A stretch of DNA of 64,000 nt from Spongospora subterranea f. sp. subterranea (Eukaryota > Endomyxa: Phytomyxea > Phytomyxea > Plasmodiophorida). The stretch covers positions 62,001 through 126,000 of the forward strand of contig JAUGWO010000107.1 of assembly GCA_049724395.1 (NCBI GenBank). Reading direction: 5' to 3'. Under the pieces are notes generated by a model. That model did not search any database. It had not been told where the DNA came from and worked only from the letters and a program-made list of their open reading frames with translations. The position numbers and the translations under genes were made by a program. Below are positions 1 to 11,986 of the stretch, piece by piece (the first letter of the stretch is position 1; every line of letters starts with the position of its first letter).

Positions 1-263
1 ACCCTTTTCTATTTCGATTATAACTCAATTGCTCAGCTGGCCCATCATACACCATTACCAAATGTCGTGATGATTCTAAAAACGGACCTACATGGAGTAA
101 AGGGATGGATTTCGTGTGGACTATTGGCCGGGCGGACTTGGCGATAAACTATAAACTCCAGTCCCATTTGACCAAGGCGGTTGCAAACGCCAAGTGCAAC
201 TAGCAATACCTATTCCAGGGCTAAGCCAGATATAGGATCAACAGGATCGCCCTTGTTGATCAT

Positions 264-1354
264 ATGACCACTATTCGAACATCATGGAACCAATCAGTTC
301 ACGCTTTGGGGCGCCCTCATTGGTTTGAGCCAGGGATGAATGAGTGTATCAAACAGATGAAAGAAGCTGCTCATAAAGGGACTCGAGCTATGTTTGAGGT
401 ACGGGACGCCCGAATACCTTGCTTATCCCATCCTTCAATTGAGGCATTAACTTGTCCACCTTATTCCTACCGTCGTATGATTTGTTATACGCATTGTGAT
501 CTTCTTCACGATCGTGATCTCCCGCGCATTACCGATTATGCCAAGTCAATTTCCTCTGGTGTATCGCCTCTATTATTGAAGTTGGCTGATCATAAACACG
601 GTCCAGAGCCAAGGACTAGCGTGATTAGAAGCTCTATGATCTCCTTCCTTTTCCATGCATATGATGGCAAATATGACCCACTATATCCATTACGCTCATT
701 CGCTGTTGGGTTCCCAAATGTTGGCAAATCCACATTTCTATACGTTAGCACACAGGCTCAGGTAGGTTCAGAAAAGCGGATGTTGTCGATTGTCAGGAAT
801 TGCACTAAGTTGTTTTCCAACAGACCCGTATTATGCGAAAAAAACAGGATTACCATCTTCCCAAAGTGGCCAATATTCCTGGGTATACAACCGTGCTGAA
901 GCCTCATTGGCTTTCTATTAAGGATCCACCTGCTAGAATAATGGATACTCCTGGTATCAATCTTCCAAGAGGCTCATTCGTAAAGTATTTTACTGCAAAC
1001 CTTTGGTTGGAACTGCTTGTTTTCATATTCATTGTCAGAGATCGAGAGTCGTTCTATAAATTGTCGCTGATCGGCTGTCTCCAAGAGAAATTCTACATTC
1101 AGGAAGTCGAAGATGTCCTTGATTATCTTCTGTTCAAGCTCAATCGTTCTGGTCATCTTGATTATGTTCAGTATCTGAATATATCCGATGCAACAGATGA
1201 TGTTGAACAGCTGATTCAGACGTTACTTGATGATGGAGCGACACAAACGGATAGAACTACTTTGGCCTTGCGAATTATCAATCAATGGCGACGAGGGGAA
1301 TTCGGCAGAATGTGTCTTGATCAAATTCCAAACTCGCAGTCGTCACAACTGTGA
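264..1354 (+). CDS. MTG1: Mitochondrial ribosome-assembly GTPase MTG1 (YlqF/RbgA family)
   Basis: Circularly permuted GTPase that acts in mitochondrial large-ribosomal-subunit assembly. The permuted order is visible: a G4-like segment (CYTHCDLL) precedes the P-loop GFPNVGKSTF, followed by G3 DTPGI. The C-terminal part (DVLDYLLFKLN, then RIINQWRRGEFGRMCLD) matches the MTG1 tail. Three exons are inferred: 264-761, 824-979 and 1049-1354, giving about 319 residues, close to the usual length. The first intron (762-823, GT-AG) is clear. The second (980-1048) is chosen because it joins the conserved PR...KLSLIGC segment in frame, although the frame is also open through it. The start is the first ATG that leaves the N-terminal HWFEPGM motif. 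The G4 motif is THCD where NKxD is expected, which is degenerate. The family call is firm; the second intron is tentative. Confidence 0.85.
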
Positions 1355-1815
1355 TTTCGCTTCAATTTAGCTCAACAATTCTCTTATTTTTATACGTAAA
1401 CATACATATCTATAAACAACGTGCAATTTATCATATTTGTGCTCCATATTCTTAAGATGAACCCAGATATAATACATCGCCCCATTCAAGTTGTTGACAG
1501 ACTCTCGACTGGTGTGCTCCAAACTCTACCTCAAGAATGCGACATGGAGCTATCACCGTTGCTTTTGGGGAAATCTCACTTCTATATGATGAAACAAGGT
1601 CATATTTGGCTACCAAAGCTCATGCCGAGAATCAACCGAGGATCAATCACAATCGCTTCACCTGCCTAATAACATTGCTGTGTGATTAACCAAATCAGTC
1701 GCACCGGAAGAAATCAACAACCCCATTAACACCTGCTCTCGTTCCAACCACCTCTTCAGGGATCATAAAGCTTTTAACCCTCGGATGGGTCCAGTTTTTC
1801 AATTAGCGATTGGGG
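1355..1815. other. Intergenic, no gene seen
   Basis: The stretch between MTG1 and the copia fossil holds only a short unsupported open frame (1421-1669). I see no RNA gene or clear repeat in it. Confidence 0.5.
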
Positions 1816-1817
1816 TA

Positions 1818-1878
1818 AGCTTTGCTTACTTGATGTTAGCACAAGAGCGATGGAAGGAATCCGATCCTTAGTTTATTG
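1818..1878 (-). repeat. LTR remnant, 3' side of the copia fossil
   Basis: The blocks TGTTAGCAC and CCGATCCTTAGTTTATTG, preceded by a gctt-rich stretch, recur in the same order and orientation at 4599-4642. The intervening parts have diverged. This is what decayed long terminal repeats flanking the element would look like. Confidence 0.6.
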
Positions 1879-4598
1879 TAAAAACGATTGTAGAAATGTT
1901 CGGGTACGAGCCCGTTGAATCCTTGCACGCGTCGCGTACGGTATCATGCGATACGACCTTCCTCGGGCGAGTGATCCATAGCTGCACATAGGAAATGTGA
2001 TCCTTTCGATTGAAATCGATCGCACCGAGGAGCTTGGTTAGTTGATTTGCGATCATATCAGCTGTCGAGCACGGTAGTAGAATAACCCGAGCTAGAACGA
2101 AGTCCCGAATGAATCCGATACAAGTAGCGATATGGCGTGTGTTCGCCGGTGTTCGTGAACCGTTCACGAGCGTTAAACATCCTGCATTGTCCTCATATAT
2201 GTCGATCGTCGCGTCGTCTTGGAGTAACTTCATCTTCGATAATAAACCTAGCAGTCTTCGTCGCATCCAATATCGCATTTATCTCGGCTTCAGTAGTAAC
2301 TAAGGCTGTCAGTTGCTGTCGCCTGGAGCTCCAAATAATTGGCCCGTTCGTACTGAATAAGAATCTGGTTGTTGAGTTCGGTTCATACTTGCAATCGTGT
2401 GCGAAGTCGATAATGCATACCCAATTAGAGTGTACTCGCCCTTTTTTCAAATGTGGGTCCAGTGTGCCCTGAACCCTTTAGCAATCGACGGATGCGCTTG
2501 ACGGCGAGGACGTTCGCGTGATTGAGAGTCGTTACGAATCGTGCGGCGTGATGGACTGGTTGTGCAATGTCAGGTCTGGTGCTATTGGCGATGTATAACA
2601 GGCTTCCTATTGCCTCGCGATTAGGAAAGTCTTCGTCTTGACCTGTTTCATCTTGCTGAATTTATTCCTCCTTAATCGCGGGCGTCTTGACTGGGTGACA
2701 GTCGCTCATGTCGAACTTCTGCAGAATACTGGTAAGGTATGCGCCTTGAGATATGACAGCGGTGTCGTTGGTTGCGGTTATTCGCCATCCGACGATGTAT
2801 TTGACTTCGCCCAGAATCTTGACTCGAAGGCTGCTGGACATCTGGGTTTCGAAATTGACGATCTGTTCGAATGAAGTAGAAGCCAACCAAAATATCATCG
2901 ACGTATGTCGCCACAAGAATAATGTCAGCACCATCGTCGTTAATTACTAGGCATGTGTCGTTATTGCTCTTTCTCAAACACATATTAAATGCAAGTGTTG
3001 ACAGGTGATTATACCAAGCGAGACCGGCCTGTTTTAGGCCATAGATCGCCTTGTGGTGTCGGAATACGACAGCAGGTTGTGTGAGATATAGCTCTGCATC
3101 AAGTTCTGCGTTGAGATAACCTGTGTCGACGTCCATCTGTCGGACATGCCATCCTTGCGCCTTAAGGCCAATCAGTGTCCTGATAGTTGCAGCTAGTGAG
3201 AATGTCTCGACGTAATCAACACCTATTCGTAGCGAGAACCCTTGGGCGACCAGGCGTGCCTTATGTCTTTCAACGGTCCCGTCGCTGTTCGTCTTACCTT
3301 TGTACACCCATTTCGACTTAAGCGCCTTTCGACCTGGAGGGAGCTTGCACAACGATCATGTGCCGTTTGTGGTCAGGGATTCAAACTCCCGCTGCATGGC
3401 CTGTTGCCATTGGTGACTGTCGTGGCGATGGATTGCGTCGTCATAGGTGCTGGTTCAACACCCGACCGTGCCGTATGTGTCGGTGGGTTGCCAGCGTAAG
3501 ATCGTTTGTGTGCATCCTCTTCCTCTTGAATACATCATGAGATAGTCGTGTATGTTTGTGCTGTGATCCTGGTTAAGGTTCTTTTGAGTCGAGCGGCCTT
3601 TAGTAAAAGTCGAAAATGACTTGCGCCGCTGATGGCTGGATGTAGTCGATCCTTTTGTCGGTGTAGGAGCGAGCGTTATTGGTTGATCAGTGGTTGGAAC
3701 ATCGGGGGTCAATGGTGTTGGCGTTGGCACCTTCGGCTCTGGTTCCTCAACAGGTGTTTCCGAGGATGCAGCTGCTGTTGGTGTTGGTTCTTCGACCTTC
3801 GGGAGATCGTGTCTTGGATTGACTGTCCTAATGATGGTTGAAAATAACTTACGTCTGAAATTGGAGCACCAGCGTTGGCTAGTGCACTTTGACAATTCGA
3901 ACACTATTTTTATAAACTCGAGTATATCATCGATTCCACCTAGCCTTAACTGCTCTAGTTGATCTTCTGCTGCGATGGCGTCCGCAGCTAATTTACTGTC
4001 GAAGTGGTTCGTCAATGATCACCACGTAAATGCCAGTCAGGACATTCGAACGTTAGTTTATTTATACGTGTCGGAAAGGGACATCTGCAGAAACCGGTGT
4101 GCTAGGTCATGTCGTCGATCGAAGTCGGTGCTTTTCGATTGGTCAATAGGCGTATATGTAGTCGGGATGGGCTTTGTCCCTGCTGCTGCGCGAGCGTAGG
4201 CGATGTAGACCTTCTCGAGATCTTGTTGCGCCTGCTGGAGTTGCTGTCGGTGGGAGACGTTTTCTGGGTCTTCTAGTGCCAACGGCTTGGCGTTGTTTTG
4301 CGCGAGGGCGGCGTCTGTAAGTCGTGAGCGCGCGTCTTTCTGTTCTGTGTTCGAGTCTTGTTGAGGGGCCCTCGTGGTGTTCGAGTGCGGTGGCATCTCG
4401 ATCCCAGTCATGATGTTGTATGCGTTGATGAATTTCATGCCCATGACTGCTTCCTTTCTCCACAAGAAGCAAGTTCTGTGCGGTCAGCGGTTGGGATGAC
4501 AATCTGCTGGATGGAAACCTTTTGATCGCTCATTGCTGGAGCAAAGCGTGTGTTTCAACGAAGAACTCTGCGGTGTGCGAATTGGGCTGTTGGAGCGA

Positions 4599-4680
4599 GC
4601 TTGGCTTACTCGGTGTTAGCACAGCCGATCCTTAGTTTATTGCAAAGATCGATTAGAATCGATTGGATCATGCGTTAACA
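4599..4680 (-). repeat. LTR remnant, 5' side of the copia fossil
   Basis: It shares its blocks with 1818-1878. The segment from 4614 (TGTTAG) to 4680 (GTTAACA) also has the complementary TGTTA...TAACA ends typical of retroelement termini. The exact LTR boundary is not certain. Confidence 0.55.
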
Positions 4681-4741
4681 GAATTTCTCAGTCTGCCCAA
4701 AAATATTGCAAGTACAATCAAACGATCACTAATTACCAAAT

Positions 4742-5336
4742 ATGAAAAGGCAGTCATCTAGTCGGAAACCTGGTCACGCACCGGCTACTACCGGTAGGCG
4801 AAAACCCTCTGATGATAAAGCGAAGGGACCATATCCAGTCCAGAAAGCGCAACTTCAACAGGCTTTCGACTTCTTTGACGCCACCAAAAAAGGCTATTTA
4901 ACGATAGATGACCTGAAGGCGCGCCTTCCGATTTTCTATAAGAACTTACCCAATAGAGAACTCAAATTTCTCATGAACAACAAAACCGAATTAACGTTTG
5001 ACGATCTGCATGAACTGTTATCTGATAACCTATTGAATAATTTTGATCCTGCAGCTGAAGCATTCAAGGTAAGCAACTTACTCTCCAGTAAAGTATAATC
5101 GTACTTACTATTAGAAATACATACAGATTTATGACCCGAAAGGTACAGGATTCGTCAACGTTGGCATTTTACGAGATATTTTCGGACAATTGGGGTTTGG
5201 GGAAGTTACAGACGAGGATATGAAGATCGTAATCGAGACTGCTGATAGCGATAAAGACGGGAAAATTGGGTTAGACGACTTCAAAAACATTCTCAACCAA
5301 AAAGTGGATCTAGGAGTCTTCAACACGCAGTCGTGA
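4742..5336 (+). CDS. EF-hand calcium-binding protein, calmodulin/centrin superfamily
   Basis: Two exons (4742-5068, 5127-5336; GT-AG intron of 58 nt) encode 178 residues. A basic, Ser/Pro-rich N-terminus of about 35 residues precedes four EF-hand-like units. Unit 1 (DATKKGYLTIDDL) and unit 3 (DPKGTGFVNVGIL) are degenerate. Unit 2 is almost gone. Unit 4 (DSDKDGKIGLDDF) keeps the calcium-binding D-x-D-x-D-G spacing, with Asp in place of the last Glu. Probably only one site binds calcium well. The basic N-terminal tail recalls centrins and calmodulin-like regulators, but I cannot assign an orthologue. The copia fossil ends just upstream, so the promoter may lie in or next to retroelement DNA. 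Confidence 0.85.
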
Positions 5337-5990
5337 AGCCAATTTCATAGACAGGGTGGTAAGAGATAGCATCAACATTATGGTACACTGACTTCCTTTT
5401 TGTTTATGTAAAGTTTGATAAAATGAAAAACGAGTCCTTAAACCGAAATCCGGTATTAGTAAGAACGTGAGATTTTATATGTCGTCAAAACACACATCTT
5501 CGGACCTCGTGAACGGCTGCATGGAGTATCAAGGCAACCCTTAATATATTTCAACTATGAAGGATTTCGAATCTGCATGGTATCCCGAACCCGATTCAAA
5601 AATATCAATAACATTAATACTAAGATCAGGTCTTCGTTTTTGAGGAATTGATGAAATTTGACAACTTGAATAGTGACAATTTGGATCGAGATAGCTAATG
5701 AAAAATACCCTGTGAAGATTCAATCCTTCGTAAAGCGAGCTTCTCGACAAACGAATAAGGTCGCAGAGAGTGATTTGGTCTGCGCAGAAACAATGAATGC
5801 GGGTGGTAAACTTTAAGTTTTCCATTCTTCGCGTTTATAGATTACTTGAACCACTATCGTATGAAACATGATGGTTTGGCTGCATTAGCCGAACACTATG
5901 GAGTAATGTTTATCGTATCGACCATATACTCTTGACCCTTCGCTTAATGCACCTTTACAATCGGATTAAGCGCACCAACACAATAAACCC
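5337..5990. other. Intergenic, no gene seen
   Basis: AT-rich sequence between the EF-hand gene and the virus-like fossil. It has only short unsupported open frames and no recognisable repeat. Confidence 0.5.
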
Positions 5991-7358
5991 TTGCTGAGAT
6001 ACGCCCGCAACGTTCGATTATTCCACGAAATCATTCAAAATATACGTGGCCCTGTACCTGCACTTGCAATGACGCCTGAGGAGATCGAGATGAGGCTGCG
6101 AACTCTACTCCCAGCCCAGGAGAGATCAAGACCCGTGGAACTTCAAGCTATACCAAGAGGGATGGAGGCACTTCCGAGAAGCATAGATAGATCCCAAGCA
6201 GCCATCGATGAATTTCTAAGCAATCTTTCAGCAATTAAAGGGGATCAGTGCCAAATTCATCAAGATACCTGATTTCATTGATGGAACCCGCAAAGTGACA
6301 TACGATTTCAAGGATGATCAAATGCTATCAAGCCCTGCAATCAACCTCACAGAGATGCCAAATGATGATATAGTGGCGCTGGGAAGACTCGTCATGCCTA
6401 TGTTTGCATTAGGATTCTCCCAGTCCGAAATAGCTGCTCTGTTTGTGTTAGCGTACAACCTGAAGAATCCATCTGGAGACCGCTCCAATGTGTTGACCGG
6501 AACAGACGACATAGAGCTTGACTCTGACAAACCATATGACGAACTTGATGACACTATTTTTTATATAATGGCCACCGAACATGTGAGAACGACCGGAACA
6601 ACTGATGTTGTACAGGAGTCTGCAGCATTTTCTTATCTTGCTGCCTCTGCTCGGCTCTTCACCAAGTCTGAGGAAAACTACATAAAGGCATTCATTTTTC
6701 GCGATTTTATGGATCTCCTATGATCATCCATCCTCCTGTTCCCAATAAAGAAGCGCTGAAGACATTGACGCATGGGTTCCGGAGACTCTCTGAAAGCATT
6801 CGGACTCAGAAGATTCCTTTATGAGTTACATCTTGCCAATACGGGGATGCACATTGTGAGTATATTTGCAAAGATCTGTGGTGTTATGATCTGCTCGCGA
6901 GATTGTTGTTGATGGTGATAGACTCAAAAGAGCATTCTCGCCAGGTTGAGGCTCTCTGTGCAATGATAGAGCTAATTATGTCTGCAGATGACATGCACAA
7001 AAAGAAAATGTGGGGGTATGGAAGACTTTTTGATGAAACGTTCATGTCACCACTTAAAAAAAAATCCTGTCCCCTCCCACATACTCCCTTTGCATCTGCC
7101 TTGAAAAGCGAAGCTGCTCAATCTAACCAGAACATCTTGGACATAGCGCAGTTGTCATATGTCAGCCAGAATAGGAAGTACGGTGATGCATCTGGACTGG
7201 CTATAATAAAGTCGATCAGGAAGTTCCACCATGAGGAGGACCAGTTTCGCCAGAACAGGATGCGATTTGACAAAAAAATCCAGTTGGGCGGCATGCAATG
7301 TGGCAGTACAACCATGTTAACAAAGGGAATATACTTCCGCCATCAATTGATACTGTAG
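5991..7358 (+). pseudogene. Endogenous rhabdovirus nucleoprotein-like fossil
   Basis: A run of same-strand, intron-less coding pieces resembles the nucleoprotein (N) of plant-infecting rhabdoviruses (cyto-/nucleo-/varicosavirus type). The supporting blocks, in the order expected for N, are: a segment with INLTEMPNDDIVALGRL; SYLAASARLFTKSEENYIKAF (the family's conserved YxAAS-LRLFTK region); YELHLANTGMH; and MWGYGRLFDETF-type residues followed by a KSCP stretch. I saw no matrix, glycoprotein or polymerase pieces. It is broken, with roughly three breaks, and looks like a single integrated viral gene copy of moderate age. The similarity is from memory of the family, with no search run. An unrelated host pseudogene is the alternative. 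Confidence 0.6.
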
Positions 7359-8246
7359 ATCAGTCCCGATTGATTGTTGTGGTTTTGGTCAATAAATAGC
7401 GACAGTGTCAAGACTCTAACACTGATCCTTTCCTTTGTCATAGACCTTAATTCGCTTTTTTTGGCCTGAGGTATTCGACGTCACTGACCTATGTTGCAGT
7501 TGATGATAAGATGGCAAGTAAAGCTCGAGTCATCCCCATTTGAAATTTGGGACCGCGTACCAACATGGTGACCGATTTTTAATATCAACAGATGATGAAG
7601 GATTCTCTAAGTTAGCGCTAATTCTGCTGCCACAATGCATGATTTTGCCGTCACCGATCACAGACCGAAACGGCCGATTTTGTTTCCCAAACCTCAGCCC
7701 GTTCTGGGCAAATCTGATCCTACCGTGTCTCTTAGCTAAGTTACTTCACAGGCTGATTCTGAAGGATCCGAATTTGGTTTCAATCGGTCGTCCAAACAAT
7801 CCGTCTGGCTCCGCCGGAGGTTTGCAGAACCCTTGAAATGCACGATGCCACATCTGACGAACTAACCAAAGGCAATTGTAGTGATAAGCGATTTCACAAA
7901 AACAACTATTGCAGTGTAGCAAACAAAAAACTATCACTAACCGATGATTGCGCCCATTTCCATTGGCAAGAGTCAAAATCTGCAGTTGTTCTCTGTACGG
8001 TTTCGAGTGTTCTTGTTCCTGATACTTTGGCCATATGTTCGAGCAAACCTTTCTGCAACAAATGCCATCAATTGCCAAGGATTCTTGATGCAGCGAGAAG
8101 AGGTGATGATCTACCATCACGACATATCCAGATTGTTATCACTTATGATTAATATCATCGATCTTTCTCTCACGTGTTCAAATTCGACTGGGACCAGTGC
8201 CGATACGTCTGATTGCGTTACCGCTATTCGTGATCATACATTGCTG
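7359..8246. other. Intergenic, no gene seen
   Basis: This stretch follows the virus-like fossil. It has several overlapping short frames on both strands, none with recognisable features. Confidence 0.45.
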
Positions 8247-8522
8247 TTAACCACTGTGATACAGGGACTCACTCTGCAATGACTAGCGGTACCGTTGTCA
8301 CATTGCTGTTAACCACTGTGTAATAGGGGCTCACTCTGCAATAACTAGCGAAACCGTTGTCATTTTGCTGTTACCCACTGTGTAGCAGGGACCCACTCTG
8401 CAATGACCAGCGAAACCGTTGTCATATTGCCCACTTGGGTAACAGGGACTCACAAAATCGTTGTCATATTGCTATTACCCACTGTGCTACAGGGACTCAC
8501 TCTGCAATGACTAACAAAACAG
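8247..8522. repeat. 62-bp tandem array, about 4.5 units
   Basis: The unit contains GTTAACCACTGTG, AGGGACTCACTCTGCAATGA and CCGTTGTCA in a fixed order, repeated with point differences. The fourth unit is shortened. The short frames that cross it are repeat translations, not genes. Confidence 0.85.
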
Positions 8523-9291
8523 CACCCTGTAGGGCTCATATGCTCACCCTTGACTTTTACAAGCGAATCAAGTTAAGATACCTTGTTTAGAACACTATAG
8601 AGACATGTAGAAGTGCCAAATGACTTGAATTGAAATTGACGGCACATAGCGCAACAGAGGTTGGCGATGACAGAAAACAATCTCTCTTGGAAAGGATGAG
8701 CTGGGCCCGGTGAGCAAACATCCTAATGATTGAATCGGATTTTGAATTTTTAGCGCTTGTGCTATGCTGCGATCTATGGCATCAAGATGGTAAACATTGA
8801 TGCAGAGTTGAACTGCCGCAAATGATAGTGAAGTGCATATGCCGAAATAAAAACTGTTGAAGTTATTTTGGTATTACTGGATATTCTCATCCTAAAAATA
8901 GCAAATTAACCATGATGTTGTTGCTCACAAGGTGGTAATGGATGGGTTCTCTGTTTACTGCCATCCAGCTCATAATCATCTCTGACATCCTCATTTTCAA
9001 TTAAGCATTTGAGATCAGATTCGAACGACCTGTCGGGTCAAAAACAGGAATACTTTGAAATTTACCGAACCAATGCGAGTTTGAAAAGAGATATTTGCAA
9101 TTAACAGCAGGTTCTTGATTCACTGCCTATGGTCTTTATTATCAAAAGGCAAAAATTAAACGCTGACTTGAGTCGACCTGTTTTGCGTCCTTTTTTGTTA
9201 CACTTTCAAATCAAAGGCAGAGTGCGGACCGCGGATTTGCGGACCTATCGTGACTTTGAAGAAACCGCGCAACAGTATAGCTGAAAATTCC
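8523..9291. other. Intergenic, no gene seen
   Basis: AT-rich region upstream of the SET-domain gene, presumably including its promoter. No gene or repeat is recognised. Confidence 0.5.
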
Positions 9292-11986
9292 ATGATGACA
9301 GAAGGTAATCCCGATAATACCCATAAACCATTGGGATTATCTAATTCAACCTCCTTTGTCTCTGCTGAACACATGTTGGATCTGAATTCATGGCTGGTTT
9401 CGCAAGGGTTCATTTTCCCAGAACACGTTTGTGTTCTGCCTTCGGGCGGTAAAGGAAATGGCCTTTATCTCACCGCCGATATCGGTCCTGAACTGCCGGT
9501 CATCGAAATCCCATTCCGATTCGCTCTCACTATTGAATCTGCCAAATCTTCACCGGTACCACAAAACCTGTGATTTGAAAAGTTCCGCGACTTTCTCGTT
9601 TAAACTATTGAGTTTTTAGATAGGAAAAGTGCTGTTGGGGATGGGAGCCAGCCAAAAAACAGTAATGAGAATCTGGTTGATCAGCGAACGGATGATAGAC
9701 GGTTCAAATTTTGGTCCCTATTTGCGTTCACTACCTGAGACGTATTCGGATCCATTATGGTGGAACGACAACGATATCAACGCTCTTCGGGGAACGAATT
9801 TATTCATGGCCGTCTCATCTAGGTATGCCACCAAGACCGTAATCGTTCATGGAATATAATGACCCACAGGCGACAAGAAATTCAAACTGAGTTTAGCCAG
9901 TTCTTAGAGCCGATTGGTCGCCTTCATCCTGAGCTTATTCCAGCTCAAGGTTGTTGTCTAGAACGGTTGATCTGGGCACACTCTCTGTTGAATTCCAGGG
10001 GGTTCCCCTCGTCTTTGGGCGGGGTTCCCGACGCTTCTGTCGGCTGTTTATTGCCATTTGCCGATCTGTTCAATCATCGCAACAGCGGCCGGACAACGTG
10101 CCAGGAATGGCACATCACTGCTAATTCTGTTGTCTTCCGCGGACTGAGAGATTTTGATGCCAAATCAGGTGAAGAGATCTTCACAAACTATGGCGCCAAA
10201 TCGGTATGGAGTCATTAGCAACTTCAAAGTTTCGTTTGTAATTTGGGTTATTGTCTTAGCAATCAAACATTAAGATTGGATTTTCTGAATTCTAGTTTCC
10301 CCAAATGAGAATTATGGTATAATGAAGTAGTTCGTTAATGGCGTTCTTCTTCTCTTCAAACTGAACGAAGTTTCGCAAACCACGCAAATTCAATTTTCGC
10401 TGCGACAAATACGGTTTATTCTTGACTCAATAACTTATTCTTGCCTGGTTTAGAACGAAGAATTTCTGTTGGGATACGGGTTTACGATAGCCGATAATCC
10501 ACACGATCATCTAACTGTCATGTTATCGTCAATTGATATGAACGAACCACACAGCTCTTTCCAGATGTCGCTCCTCAACAAAGTTCCGTCTGTCCATTAC
10601 CTCACTCGGACCTCAATTCCATCCTCTTTCATGCAAGCATTGCGCATCAGCGTTTTGACCCCGGTTGAGGCGTATTCTCTTCCGCTTCATAGCGACTTAT
10701 CAACTTCTGTGAGCGTTGAAAATGAACTCGCCGTTTTCGATCTAGTCCTTGCACTTCTTCGCCGATATCGTCGCAGAATTGAACTCGTTCTCGAAGAGGA
10801 AAAGGAAAAGCCCCTTGTGAATGTCAATGTTCAAAACGCTGCTAATTACCGTCAAGGTCAACATGAAATCATCATCGCCTGCATCAAAAAGTTCACCGAA
10901 ATGCACAATGAGTTCGTCGACACGAATTGTAAGATGCCGGTGCCTGTGAAAGTCGAGTCCATGTTTAGTTCCGTTCACGGCGTCGTTGCTCGCAAAACTA
11001 TTGAGCGTTGGGAAACGATTCTATCAATTCCTGGGGATCATTTGCTGGTTCCCAAATCTGTTTGTTTAGCCTGGCCGGCTCTGTCATTGCTGAGGGACCT
11101 AGGCGAGAACGTCATCTTGGCGTTATACCTTTTCCGAGAGATTTCCTCTGGACGTGAACCATTTGTCTCGATGATTACTCCAAATTCTCCCATCCTTTGG
11201 TCAGATTGTGATCTGCAGCTTCTGGGACCGAGCACAGTTCCGGCCGTTGCCCTGGCGATGGATGATCTGTTTGAGTGGCAGTCTATTCACGAGCATTTGA
11301 TCAATCTAGAGGAGCCGCTATTTCCCACCAATGATTTCACTCAATCTGAATTTATTCGCTGTCTGTTGATTGTGGAATCGCATTCATTATATCTGGAAAT
11401 TGACGGCGTCACAACTCTTTGTCTTCTCCCGATTCCTTGCTTGCCCATCCATAGTGCTTCCTCCCCCAACGCCGTCTTCACGCTGGAAGGTGATGAATTA
11501 CTGTTAACTGCACGAACTACTATCTTTTGCGGAACTCCAATTCTCGTGATTCGCGGACGATCGCTGGCAAACGATGAACTTTTGGTGCATCACGGTCAGG
11601 TCCTCGAAGACGATAATCCTCCAGTCTTGATCGATTTAGACTCTATTGCCACGATGGCGTTTGGCGAAGGACGAGTGAATATGCGCTGTGAAGAATTGGG
11701 TGGTATGCCACATTTGTTCATTGGGCGGTATGGGGTTCCAGAGCGACTTCATCACGATCCGGAATTCCTTTCTAAGATGTTGAAGGCGACGGCAGAACTG
11801 TTTGGCTATGACATTGATGACTTAGCAGTTGTCAAGCGACCATCAGACGTTCTCGCTGGCATTGAATCACCAGAGGACATCGCGATCTCTTACCGAAATG
11901 CGATCCTTAGTCTGATTCATAAGGTGCAGAACACGTTGGATCCCATTGAGGATCGGCGAAACAATATTAATCAAACGGTGAACTAG
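9292..11986 (+). CDS. SET-domain protein methyltransferase (RuBisCO-LSMT/SETD3-6 class) with a second SET-like half
   Basis: Four exons (9292-9555, 9620-9822, 9870-10203, 10454-11986) join in frame to about 777 residues. The first half is a complete LSMT-type SET domain: GKGNGLYLT near the start, FADLFNHRN (the NH motif) and GEEIFTNYGAKSNEEFLLGYGF (the catalytic YG region). Its helical substrate-binding part follows. From about residue 470 a second SET-like copy seems to begin (HGVVARKTIERWETILSIPGDH), ending with NDELLVHHGQVLEDDNPP, which parallels NEEFLLGYGFTIADNPHD. The second copy lacks recognisable NH and YG residues, so it is probably non-catalytic. The start is the first ATG in the open frame. 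LSMT-type enzymes methylate lysine or histidine in proteins; the target here is unknown. Confidence 0.8.

Larger units (their letters stand above)
1816..4680 (-). mobile_element. Broken Ty1/copia LTR-retrotransposon fossil
   Basis: On the minus strand a copia-type reverse transcriptase is recognisable at about 2672-3352, with the family's KSKWVYKGK-like opening, MDVDTGYLN, YGLKQAGLAWY and the YVDD active-site box. It is followed by copia-type RNase H at about 1868-2450 (YEDNAGCL, NTRHIA). Upstream, 3455-4015 and 4058-4502 hold a low-complexity linker and a gag-like segment. Short related sequences lie at both ends. The element is shorter than an intact copia and is broken in several places. 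The ends have diverged, so it is not a very recent insertion. It stops about 60 bp before the EF-hand gene. Confidence 0.85.

Noticed and set aside
1421-1669. 82-residue frame after MTG1
   Set aside because: No conserved feature, no splice context and no support beyond being open.
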